Source: Megalonaias nervosa
Lineage: Eukaryota; Mollusca; Bivalvia; Unionida; Unionidae
DNA: 64,000 bases
Assembly (NCBI GenBank): GCA_016617855.1
Contig: JAECUM010001909.1
Location: 20,376 to 84,375, forward strand
Direction of reading: 5' to 3'
Both the position numbers and the translations under genes were made by a program. Under the pieces are notes generated by a model. That model did no database searches and was not told where the DNA came from. It was given only the letters and a program-made list of their open reading frames with translations. This document shows, piece after piece, positions 35,610-44,627 of the stretch. Position 1 is the first letter of the stretch. The number at the start of each line of letters is the position of its first letter.

Positions 35610-35908
35610 GCATTGTAAACATAACAACAACAATTGCAGTCAATCTGGTATGCGATGTTATTGAAGGTAGCTATCAGGTAGATCTTTCTAAGTCTAACCA
35701 GGCCCAGCAAGGGTACATATTATACAGTTTTAGTCCATTAGCCCCCTCCCCAGGTTGGTTAACTGTATCAGAGCCAATTAACCCCGTGTACCTGCGAGTT
35801 CATAATCCGTTATTATCAAGGATACACTTTAAACTTACAGACCAAAGCAATCGCATTCTGGACACAAGAAATGAAGAACTAAATATAAATCTGTATGTGA
35901 AATCATAA
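35610..35908 (+). pseudogene. Minor capsid (penton-like) protein, C-terminal part
   Basis: The open frame 35306-35908 ends in a segment with VNLVCDVIEGSYQV, YILYSFSPLAPSPGW, a Pro-rich YLRV strand and a FKLTDQ...DTRNEE closing motif. These match the C-terminal part I associate with Polinton minor capsid proteins. Residues upstream of about 35610 belong to the unrelated segment. Together with 34444-34960 it represents one broken gene. Confidence 0.65.
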
Positions 35909-36456
35909 TGCGTTTTTATCACAATGCGTTATCATAACAAAAAAAAAATATCCGGATGCATAGTGCTTGTCTATGATACATAATAGTTGGTATACAATAC
36001 AGTATAGTATATACTTGTAAATATAACCTTGCCTGCGGTCTCATTCAATGCTAATCGGCAACTTTCCTATGTGGCAACCAGTAACTGACAAAATAATAAT
36101 ACTGTATTCTTTGTTTACATAAAATCCGCGCACAAGATTTCTCATAGTGCACAATCGAAATCTATTGTCTAGAAGGCTGTGGCTGCATATTGATTATTCC
36201 ATAACGGCTGTGTATCTGTGACCGATTACTGCGTAAAGTTATTTTAAGAATACGCTATGACTAAATCAATTTCCTTGGTAACGGCTTACGCATAGACTCA
36301 GTGTTAATGCAGAATTATATATATTTTTTGGAAACTAGAAATATAAAATCCCATTTTACACAGAAAACTTTGGTTTTTGTTAAGAACACTGTAGTTTTTA
36401 GGAAATAGGTTATTGGTAAACACATACTAACTTTTTCAGTATGTATTTATAACAAG
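35909..36456. other. Non-coding interval inside the virus-like element
   Basis: AT-rich DNA after the last virion gene, with an A-run at 35940-35949 and no convincing gene. A TATA-like string (attatatatatttttt) lies at about 36312-36328. Confidence 0.5.
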
Positions 36457-36530
36457 GTCCGATAGCTCAATTGATAGCGTGTAGAAACTCTCATCCGGAG
36501 GGTCATGGTTCGAAACCCGAGAAAGACATA
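36457..36530 (+). other. Degenerate tRNA-like sequence
   Basis: It begins ggtccgatagctcaattgatagcg (acceptor and D-arm/A-box-like) and contains ggttcgaaacc, a perfect B-box-type T-arm core. An anticodon-arm-like actct...agggt stem is possible. The acceptor ends do not pair (ggtccga against gaaagac) and the T stem is poor. It is not a functional tRNA gene; a tRNA relic or SINE head is more likely. Confidence 0.5.
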
Positions 36531-36589
36531 TTATCTGCGGGAGGCAAGTTTAGGCCAAGATTTATAATTTATTGGGGGCTCCAGACCCC

Positions 36590-36742
36590 CCGTCTTCAGA
36601 GTACACCAATCCACTACGTCAACACGTGGTGGATTCACTTTTGTGAATCACCCATTGGTTGATCATTATGGGTTGGTGTGCTGGCGTGAAGACGGCATTT
36701 CATCATATCATCATCATATCATCATCATCATATCATCTCATC
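36590..36742. repeat. Imperfect hairpin and ATC-rich tract
   Basis: Arms at 36590-36612 and 36670-36695 (cgtcttcagagtacaccaat against its complement) enclose two smaller hairpins, one of them attcacttttgtgaat. An ATC/ATCAT-rich run follows at 36697-36742. Confidence 0.65.
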
Positions 36743-37135
36743 AAAAATATACAGCTGGGGGGTGATATGAGGTCGTGACCTTGTGACTTCACTAAAGGGG
36801 TACCCCACACAAGGGCCATTCCAAAAGACACAATCGCAAAACTAAAAATAAACCTAATGAGATTCCAGGTCACAAAGACCAATCATCCTTTGAGTGTCTA
36901 GAGTTTCGGTTACGGATATCTAGGAATTCTTGTAAGGCAATAAACAGAATCTGATTGGTCACTAAAATAAGACCTACACGTACGGACAGCCCTCTGAGCC
37001 TCTAAAGTTTCGGTTACGGATATTTAGGGGTTCACTTGGGGGTAAATGTCTAAACAAAGATTCGGAACCTCATTAGGTTTATCTGATATAACTATGGAAT
37101 GGTAGATCGAATATCACCCCGCGCTGTATATTTTT
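36743..37135. repeat. 393-bp element with nested inverted repeats
   Basis: Outer arms are 36743-36770 and 37111-37135 (aatatacagc...ggggtgatat). Inner arms are 36848-36866 and 37064-37082 (ataaacctaatgag). Between them is a direct repeat of about 31 bp (tttcggttacggatat core) at about 36893-36923 and 36997-37030. No frame is convincing. It is either a MITE nested in the virus or a structured viral cis-element; I found no clear target-site duplication. Confidence 0.75.
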
Positions 37136-37162
37136 TTATATTAAATAAACACTTATTATATA

Positions 37163-37585
37163 ATGAATTTTGAAAATATCAATGTCATTGTTTCTGCGAT
37201 TAAAAAATTACAACATAACGGTATCAATGTATCTGACAATCTTAATGCTGAAAAGATTCTATGTGATTTTGACTCATTGCAACAACGAAAGAACGAGAAC
37301 AGATTCACGCTATCTGCTGATTTTAAATTCATGAAAGTTATCCAGCAAGGAATGTTAAAGTCACTGGCAACTGTCACTGATGATCAGGTAAAGTTGTTTG
37401 TGTCTCTCTCAAACGCTATTGACAAAATCAAGCTAGAATTATCTCATGGATACGAACAGAAAAAGGTTATGAACTTTCGTATAAGACAGTTAAGAGAGCA
37501 TTGTGAAAATACGAGTGAAAATGACAGCGATAATGATGGACCATTGACTGTGATAATAGCTAAACAAAATCCTTGGGAAAACTAA
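37163..37585 (+). CDS. Unrecognised 140-residue protein
   Basis: The ATG has the tataATG leader typical of this element. The product is mostly helical and charged, with an Asp/Ser-rich stretch (ENDSDNDGP) near the end and a final hydrophobic strand (PLTVIIAKQ). There is no transmembrane segment or known motif. It stands alone between two inverted-repeat elements and is intact. It could be an accessory gene; I cannot assign a function. Confidence 0.55.
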   Translation: MNFENINVIVSAIKKLQHNGINVSDNLNAEKILCDFDSLQQRKNENRFTLSADFKFMKVIQQGMLKSLATVTDDQVKLFVSLSNAIDKIKLELSHGYEQKKVMNFRIRQLREHCENTSENDSDNDGPLTVIIAKQNPWEN

Positions 37586-37711
37586 CATTCTGCTTAGTAT
37601 AATGCAACCTACACACGTGGATATTGTATCCCAACCATTATAGTTCAGTAGGTATCAAGTTCAATATTACCCATTGTGCAATGTTTTTCGTTGAGTTTGC
37701 TAGTTTTCGTT
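37586..37711. other. Short spacer before the foldback repeat
   Basis: No gene seen. AT-rich DNA following the TAA of the preceding frame. Confidence 0.4.
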
Positions 37712-37917
37712 GGGTCAAAACCCCAGGAAGGTTAACGGGAATTAACATTACGTTTTAAATTTGTTAATCAAAAACTGGTTTTTTTCAGTTCTTTTGCTCG
37801 TATTATGTAGTTTTTTGCTAGCGAATTACGATAAAAATCCGGAAAAAAAACCAGTTTTTGATCGATAAATCAAAAACCTAATGTTAATTCCCAATAACCT
37901 TCCTGGGGGTTTCACCC
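37712..37917. repeat. 206-bp foldback element with about 74-bp arms
   Basis: Arms 37712-37785 and 37844-37917 are near-perfect complements. They start gggtcaaaaccccaggaagg and end at ...aaaaactggttttttt, enclosing a 58-nt AT-rich loop. A transcript would fold into a long hairpin. It lies between the 140-residue gene and the convergent HNH gene, so transcription-termination, origin and MITE explanations are all possible. Confidence 0.85.
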
Positions 37918-38221
37918 TCAGAATTTGTCAAAATCTGACTGATTTTCACTGATTTTTGGTCATTTTTCATGCAAAAAACGAGATTTTCGAACAAAAAACG
38001 CGGTTTTCAGAACAAAATCAACGAAATAAAAAAAAATTAAATAAAATTATTTTTATTTGCAGTACTTGAGATCCAAATTCACTGAAATGTTTTTACAAAG
38101 TATGGACAATCCGGATAGCTTTTGACATTAACTCGTATCTAGTATAAGCGGATAACTACGACATTTATCATTATGCTTGACGGAGCGCTTAATCATTTGG
38201 TAACATTACAAATACGGTAGA
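37918..38221. other. Spacer with A-rich repeats (no gene seen)
   Basis: Contains repeated gcaaaaaacgagattttcg-like strings (37972-38015) and AT-rich sequence downstream of the HNH gene. No coding frame is supported. Confidence 0.4.
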
Positions 38222-38719
38222 CTAAATGTATTGAAACCTAATTTTTTGCAAAAATCTTTTGGAAAAGGCAGATATTTGCATATTTTCTGCCGCGTATTGT
38301 ACTGAAGCTGGTACTATGTCAAAGTATTTACTAGCAGAATTAATTGATCTAAACACAATTTCTTCACCATCTGCATTTACGGATTTAATAGCTCTCTTTC
38401 CGAATAATTTACACCTTCCTGTGTTTCCGGATTTACAATTTTGACTCTGTGTAGTAACTCGTAGATTTGCAAGTGAATTGTCAAGTTTATCGCCGTTAAT
38501 GTGATCCACCACATACCCATCTTTGATCAGTCTAAAATAACACTCGTAGGTAAATCTATGTGATCGATAATTTTTATTTCCTTTGATATTAAATCTAAGA
38601 TAACCATTATTATCAATACTACCGACTGGTTTTTTTAATCGACAGTTTCTAATCACACCTTCTCGAGATGCTTCATAATTGGTAGTGATTGGATGTGACA
38701 CAAACTCATTTTGCTCCAT
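38222..38719 (-). CDS. HNH homing endonuclease with NUMOD-type domain
   Basis: 165 residues, intact, ATG at 38719. The central motif VVDHINGDKLDNSLANLR (residues 70-87), preceded by SHRFTYECYF, is the HNH_3 type signature; the two His and Asn residues would bind metal. The C-terminal part (GEEIVFRSINSASKYFDI, about 116-135) resembles a NUMOD1-like helix-turn-helix DNA-binding module. Such genes are mobile in phages and large DNA viruses and cut DNA at a specific site. It is encoded opposite to the polymerase gene. It may be a selfish passenger or be recruited for element mobility; the sequence does not decide. Confidence 0.85.
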   Translation of the reverse strand: MEQNEFVSHPITTNYEASREGVIRNCRLKKPVGSIDNNGYLRFNIKGNKNYRSHRFTYECYFRLIKDGYVVDHINGDKLDNSLANLRVTTQSQNCKSGNTGRCKLFGKRAIKSVNADGEEIVFRSINSASKYFDIVPASVQYAAENMQISAFSKRFLQKIRFQYI

Positions 38720-38779
38720 TTATATATAATACTATTTGTCTAAATCATTGTTTTTTGAAAATCTAGCCAGATAATCTTC

Positions 38780-39037
38780 TTATGTTTTTATAGGAGAGTC
38801 AGTGTTATATTTTTTATCGTAATATCGTTTCAGCTCTCTGTACTTTTTACCACCGCATTGCGCACACAGGTGAGTCTTTCCTCGCACTCCAGCACTACAC
38901 ACAATACACGGTTTTGGTCCTAGACTCCCATTTCCGACGCATTGCATATGATAACTACAGTATTCATTCACACATGTTCTGTTACACGGAGACGTATAAC
39001 CGATTTTTAACCAGTGGCAATGATTTGGTTGAATCAT
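38780..39037 (-). CDS. Small cysteine-rich zinc-ribbon protein
   Basis: 85 residues from the ATG at 39037; the frame is open to a TTG at 39058. About ten Cys and several His are arranged as CNRTCVNEYCSYH, then CIVC and CAQC pairs, suggesting two zinc-binding knuckles. A basic Lys/Tyr-rich tail (KYRELKRYYDKKY) follows. It lies 50 bp from the polymerase start and reads the opposite way, so the two may share a promoter region. DNA or protein binding is plausible; no family is recognised with certainty. Confidence 0.6.
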   Translation of the reverse strand: MIQPNHCHWLKIGYTSPCNRTCVNEYCSYHMQCVGNGSLGPKPCIVCSAGVRGKTHLCAQCGGKKYRELKRYYDKKYNTDSPIKT

Positions 39038-39087
39038 ATACAAAAGATTAACGTTCAATTAAATATATATTTTGCCTTAATTATAAT
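39038..39087. promoter_or_regulatory. Divergent intergenic region between zinc-ribbon and polymerase genes
   Basis: 50 bp containing aaatatatattttgcc and attataat next to the polymerase ATG. It must hold the 5' signals of two opposite genes. Promoter activity is inferred. Confidence 0.45.
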
Positions 39088-42000
39088 ATGGAAGAATTAT
39101 CCGTGATTGAACCCTACGCAACCAGATTCGATCTTGACAGACTACCCGAGTATAAATTTAGTATTTCGATGCAAGATCTAGCTTTAACGAATAAAGATAT
39201 AATTAAACGTATCCGTGAGGCCAAGAAGGAGTTTCGTGACGATGGTGCAGTTCATGCATGGTCAACATTCAGAGTTGGAAATGTTTCTAATACGATGAAT
39301 GACAAACGAGGAAGAGTAATCATTAACCACCTTGATAATCAAAAATATTTTATTTTAATAAAATTTATTGTAAATACAGAAGAAGATATTTGGATTATTC
39401 GTGACAAGCGCGATCCGTCCGCGTGCAGTCAGGAAATAATATCATCTTGAGTAATAAATCCAAACCAGGAATACTAACTGGTATAGATAAACCGTATTAT
39501 GAGCGATCGTACCCTGTAACTGCGGTTGTCTATGGAATATTTCCGCTGAATAATAAACCTAATGTTGGGGATCTCAAACCAATGAGATTGTCAAGGATAA
39601 ACTGCGTAGCTGAGCGAGTTACAGAACACTTTACAAACGCGATACGTGGTAATGGTTTAACGGATTTAAGACGTAAAAAAATAAATACATGGGCAGGGTC
39701 GGTTAAAGATACCGGAGCGTCTATCAAAGATGTTGCTGAGCTAGAGAAGAAATTAAGATTTCCAATAACAGTAAAAACGTTAACCGGAGAGATTTTGTAC
39801 AAACCGAAATATATAAAAAATGGAGCTCCGATAGATATTATTGATCATAACACGCATGCATGAACTGCTGCAGTAACAATATTTCCACGAGATAGAAAGG
39901 TTAAATTTTATAACGGTGATATCTTTGATTTTATTAAAAATATTAGTAAAACCGATCCTGTTTCTGTTTGGTTATTTCAGAATTCGGAATATGATCATTA
40001 CGATCAGTTTGTACGACCTAACGGTGATATTTATCGTACAGAATCTTTCCATGAGGAAATGGAACATCTTGCACTGAAATATACCTCTGATGATGTCATA
40101 GTTAGACAATTACTGAATAACTGTTTTACTGTTCCGTCAGTCGCTGCTCATTTCGTTCAGGAGAAAAATTCATGGAAAACGACACGATCGGAATTTCTTG
40201 AAGATGTCAAGAAAAGTTGTATAGAATACGGGCACGGTGGATTATGGAACACCAAATACGATTATAGTGATGTTATCTCGGTTGATATGGTAGCATGTTA
40301 TCCTGGGAGTTTTCTTGGATATGGAGCATGTTCTAAATACTTTAAGAGATTCGGACATCCTACACATGAGATGACCAGGGTTGCAATAACGGACCCTTAC
40401 CAGATTTTGACTTAACAGGATTTGCTCACGTAGAATCATTCGAGTTTAGAGAAGATCTCCATGCGATTACTTATATTTGGTTCGGAAGACATTTTTCAGA
40501 AAAAATGTTGGGTTCCGATAATACTATTGCGATATATGCTTGATGCTGGATTTTTAATATCGTTGAGAGTAACTGAAGCGATTATATCGTATAGTTCACA
40601 GAAGCAAGTTTGGTTACCAGAACCGGACAGATTTAATATCGATGATGCCAGGAATGAACATGATGAGAAACTTGCAAAAGATGTTGGTAGAAAGATAATC
40701 GGTAAGTTTACTCAAGGTGGTTCATACGATTATAAACGAGTGTGTACAAGATTGATTATGGACGATGCTGAACTAGATTTTATAATCGCTGATACAACGG
40801 AGAAAAACACATTTATAAACCGATGTAATACTTATTTATCAGATGGAACAAAACTAGGTACCATTGTGAGCTATCTTGATGGCGACTCACCACAATTTAC
40901 TCATTTAAGGTCTTCGATGTTAGCTTATGTTTCGATAAATCTGTTGTCGATGATAAATAGATTTCCTCGTTACGCTGTTAGATTTGCTACGGATTCATTT
41001 TATATACATAAAAAATATAAGCATTTATTAAAACTCGGTAATGGTGAATGGGGGGTATGGAGGATAAAACAAGAAAATATACTTAGTTATTCTGAATCTG
41101 CCGACGTTGAAATCAAGGAAATATATTACAAAAATAATAATCAAATATCAAAGTCATCTGCACCATCTGTGTACGATCCTGTATCTAGACATAAGACCGT
41201 TTATCTTAATGGGTGTGGTGATTCAGGTAAAACAACTCGTGCGATTAACTTATTAATGAATAATAACTCAGATATAACTGTTTTGACACCTACACATAAA
41301 CTTGCTAGAGAAATAAAAGAACGAGGAGTAAAATCATGTACATATCATAGTTTCTTTAGAAGGTGCGGAGACACGTGGACTCCTGAGCGAATGGGTGAAA
41401 AATATATACCTAAGTATATTATATGGGACGAGATATGCACGGTGTCGTTAGAAACACTAAAAATATTTCTTGATTGGTTGTTATTGAAGAATACTGCTGT
41501 GATTATGTGTGGCGATCATGGTCAACCACCACCCTTTGTTGGACAGTCTCCACATGAATGGTTGAAAACATTTGTAGATTATTACGAAGATATAAATGAT
41601 GACCATAGATCCATTGATGAACCGCTAAAAGAACTTAAAAGATTAATCAGACTACAGCCAGATCAAATACAATGCGAGATACTGCGTAAAGTAATTGCAG
41701 AAACTCCTATGAATGAATTTTGGACTTTATGGAGACCTGCTGATTTGATAGTCTCAAGTAGAAAGATAGTTCGTGATGAACTGCAAAAGAAATTATTTAC
41801 GTTACATAAAGAAAAGTTTCCGGATCTACCCGTACCTTTGTGTTATCGCCCAGCAGATACTCGACAGCAGAATGTTGATGTTGAGATTCCTGGTGGAGAC
41901 ACTGTCCGAATACAAAATCTTGTGTTAAATGATATTGTTTTAGTCGCTGTTGACGTTGCTGAGAGCGCGTTAAACATGGATAAATCGCCATGGACGTTAG

Positions 42001-42524
42001 GATACGCTATAACAATTCACTCGTCGCAGGGATTAACTATCACTGATACTAGTATTTGGATCGTCGATGATCGTATTGAGTGGTCAAATTTAGTTTATCT
42101 TCCAGTGTCTCGTGTCAGAAGAATAACTCAACTACATAGGGTTGTTATAGATTACGTGATAACTGAGGAAATTACTAATGACGCTGCTGTAATAAGGAAA
42201 AAATTAGCGGGTTATAAACAGTGTGACAAAAAAAATAAGCGTGAGTTTGATATTGATACTGAATTTATTATAACACTAAAACAACTACAGAATAATCATT
42301 GTGCAAGCTGTAACACGATAATGTTATGGCAATATTCAAATAATAATCCAAGACAATTTACCGTAGACAGAACTAATAGTGATCTTGGTCATACACGTGA
42401 AAATGTGGTGCTGACCTGTTTGAGTGTAATCGACGCAGAGGTGCTAGTTTACATAAGTGAACTTGGTGGTAATTGTGTATCTGTAGGAATTACTTGTAAT
42501 TGTTCACGTACAAATCCACGTTGA
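39088..42524 (+). pseudogene. Protein-primed DNA polymerase B fused to SF1 helicase and HNH-like zinc domain (broken)
   Basis: The N-terminal part is 39088-39450, then a frameshift to 39423-39863, an in-frame TGA at 39861-39863, and continuation in the same frame past 40059 to 40415. Motif A (SVDMVACYP) is at residues 75-82 of the 40059 piece. A short out-of-frame interval (about 40400-40508) precedes the 687-codon frame 40461-42524. That frame holds GKFTQGG (82-88), palm motif C (ATDS, 176-179), Walker A (GCGDSGKT, 251-258), Walker B (IIWDEI, about 320), GDHGQPPP (351-358), TIHSSQGLT (518-526) and LVYLPVSRVRR (544-554). It ends with a C-x2-C...DR...GHTRENV zinc/HNH-like module (613-648). A frameshift near 42421 displaces the last cysteine motif, and the alternative frame ends near 42461. 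Polymerase palm and helicase are therefore one polypeptide. Confidence 0.88.
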
Positions 42525-43421
42525 GGAGCTGTAGAATCTAGTCTGTAGATTGGAGGTCTACCAGTGGATCTTACCACGCTAGAAATTTTATGTGTAGTCA
42601 CGCTCCAGATAGGATCGGTTGCTCTTTTTTTACCACCTTCAAGTTCGCCAGGTTCATATAAATATCTTACAGTTACATTACCTAATACTGGTTGAGAGAA
42701 AAATTCACGTCGTTGTATTGGTATATATTTTTTTTTTGATCGCATTAGAAGGTTTCATGGAAGTTGTACGAGTAATTTCATTATTCAACGCAGCTATCAC
42801 ACTCGGTAATCTTGCAACCCATTCACGAGATCTATCCTTAAAGTCAGCGGATATTTCCTTTGCATATTGGTACCCAAATAACCGCTCAGCAAGTGTTCTA
42901 TTAAATCGTTCAACGATTGCCTGATCACGATGAATTTCAGTATGTCCTCGTCTGATTTTAACGTTATGCTTGTTCATCAACGATGATACTGCTCCAAGAA
43001 ATTCTTTACCAGGATCAACTTGTAATAACCGTGGCCATCGTAGACCACCACGTGGATAAATGCGCTCAAACGCAGATGCAACTTCAGATGCTGTCTTTGT
43101 TGATAATGGCTCCGCTTCTTTGTATCTACTCGCAACATCAACGACAGTTAACGCGTATCTATACATGTATTGACGTCTACGTGTTTTAATGGTATCGTGT
43201 GGTAAAAACAAAATATCTGCTTGATGAACTTCATTAGGAACGCTAACATCGAAATGCGCGTACTGAATTCTTTTAGGTGGACTCAGGAAGATTTGCCATA
43301 TTGCCTGTCGTGCTAACCATGATGCAGCAACATCACGAGAAACTTTTGCTGCTTCGGCGAGTTTACTAATCGCTGCTTTACCTCTCCAATACCCTCTCGG
43401 GGAATAATAAACAGATTCCAT
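42449..43421 (-). pseudogene. Retroviral-type DDE integrase (one frameshift)
   Basis: The main frame 43421-42705 encodes an rve-type catalytic core: first Asp69 (QADILFL), second Asp136 (LLQVDPGKEF) and Glu171 (VERFNRTL), a DD35E spacing. An N-terminal helical segment lacks an obvious HHCC zinc site. The C-terminal domain (VRYLYEPGELEGGKKRATDPIW) lies in another frame, 42745-42449. The break coincides with a T/A homopolymer at about 42728-42738. The enzyme would insert the element into host DNA, as in Polintons. Its 3' end overlaps the 3' end of the convergent polymerase-helicase gene. Confidence 0.88.
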
Positions 43422-43438
43422 TATGATAGTTATATAAT

Positions 43439-43939
43439 TTAATTGCCAGCCCCTAGCACTAGTTTACCTTTCATAGCAGATTTTATTAGAAAACGAGCGA
43501 GTTTTTCTCTGAGAGATTTATTAGGTATAAAATTTAATGCGTGAATCAATTTCACATCTGCGAGATGTCGTTGTTGCAAATCCTTACTTTTATACGCGAC
43601 ATCATGAACGTGACACACTTGATCAATTGCGTTTATTGGATACTCTCCTGGTTTTGGTTGATCTCGTTCGTCAAGTCGGATATCAAGTCGAGTTCCTGGA
43701 CCACAATAATTATATCCGGGTAAATGTCTCTCACCAGGGTATTTAGCCCATGGTAATCCTGGTAATTTTCCTAACGAAGCAACAATATCCCCACCTGTCT
43801 TTGATGAAATAAATTTGTATTTTTTTGTACCACATTTCACACATTTACCTGTAAGTGCGCGTCTTTTATTTTTTGTTGTTATTGTCGTTAATTCAGCAGT
43901 GGGTGTAGGTGCTCTGCATCGAACACAATATAGACTCAT
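43439..43939 (-). CDS. Zinc-ribbon plus parvovirus-type phospholipase A2
   Basis: 166 residues, intact. An N-terminal zinc ribbon uses Cys5, Cys8, Cys33 and Cys36. A PLA2 domain follows: the calcium loop YNYCGPGT (76-83) and the active helix DQVCHVHDVAY (106-116) with the His112-Asp113 pair, then ADVKLI with Asp128. This is the arrangement of parvovirus VP1-unique-region phospholipases, also seen in adintoviruses, where it breaches endosomal membranes during entry. Here it is transcribed opposite to the packaging ATPase from only 12 bp away. The retained catalytic residues suggest that this gene decayed little. Confidence 0.87.
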   Translation of the reverse strand: MSLYCVRCRAPTPTAELTTITTKNKRRALTGKCVKCGTKKYKFISSKTGGDIVASLGKLPGLPWAKYPGERHLPGYNYCGPGTRLDIRLDERDQPKPGEYPINAIDQVCHVHDVAYKSKDLQQRHLADVKLIHALNFIPNKSLREKLARFLIKSAMKGKLVLGAGN

Positions 43940-43951
43940 ATTATTTATTAT
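43940..43951. promoter_or_regulatory. 12-bp divergent gap between PLA2 and ATPase start codons
   Basis: The sequence attatttattat separates two outward-facing ATGs (43939 minus, 43952 plus). It is purely A/T. Core promoters must overlap the opposite coding sequences or lie within these 12 bp. Confidence 0.5.
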
Positions 43952-44624
43952 ATGGATATAATTGACTTTTCAGGGACAAGAAAACAAGAACCAGTAAAGC
44001 ACCATCCAGCGCTTCCGAATTCTATCAGAATGATTATAATAGGCCCATCTGGAAGTGGAAAGACTCAATTATTGCTCAATCTAATAATGAGATGGCTAAA
44101 GTGGAACAAACTGTATTTAGTAGCACCATCTGTAGATGATCAGAGGTGTTATGAAGTACTTAAGGATTTTAATAAAAATGCAAAAGTACTGGACGAAAAC
44201 GGAAATGATATTATTGATTTTATAACCGATATTGATGAAGCTCCATCTGTAGATGACCTAGATGGATTCATTAATAATCTCGTAGTATACGATGATGTGA
44301 TGCTGGACAAGCAATCCAATCCAGCTAGAATATTTTCTCGAGGTAGACATAAAAACACGGACGTGATTTATGTTACCCAGCGATATACATACACAAATTC
44401 CAAAAGTAATCAGAGACAATTGCAATATTTTGGTTGTGTTTAATGGAGTAGATAATTATACTCTGCAGAATATTTATTATACTTGGTGTTCAGGCGACAT
44501 GGACATGATTAAATTTAAAAACTTCTTTTCAAAAGCACAAGCTGTTCCGTTTGGATTTATAACGATAAATCTACATGATCCAAGATCTAGATATCGAATA
44601 GGTCTTGATAAAATATGTGGTTAA
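43952..44624 (+). pseudogene. Packaging ATPase, FtsK/A32-like (one frameshift)
   Basis: The ATG at 43952 leads to Walker A GPSGSGKT (residues 31-38), a following LYLVAPS strand, and Walker B LVVYDD (110-115), then an ARIFSRGRH/VIYVTQR segment typical of genome-packaging ATPases. The frame stops at 44443. The remainder continues in the frame 44370-44624 (IPKVIRDNCN onward, ending RSRYRIGLDKI), so one frameshift lies between about 44385 and 44415. It would pump DNA into the capsid. The gene ends three bases before the right terminal repeat. Confidence 0.87.
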
Positions 44625-44627
44625 TTA

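Noticed and set aside
36457..36530. Virus-encoded tRNA gene
   Set aside because: A- and B-box-like strings are present, but the acceptor stem does not pair and the T stem is poor, so a functional cloverleaf is not supported.
29365..39863. Alternative genetic code with TGA as a sense codon
   Set aside because: Trp is encoded by TGG throughout the element, other lesions are plain frameshifts, and the gene at 33929-34408 ends with TGA; simple decay is enough.
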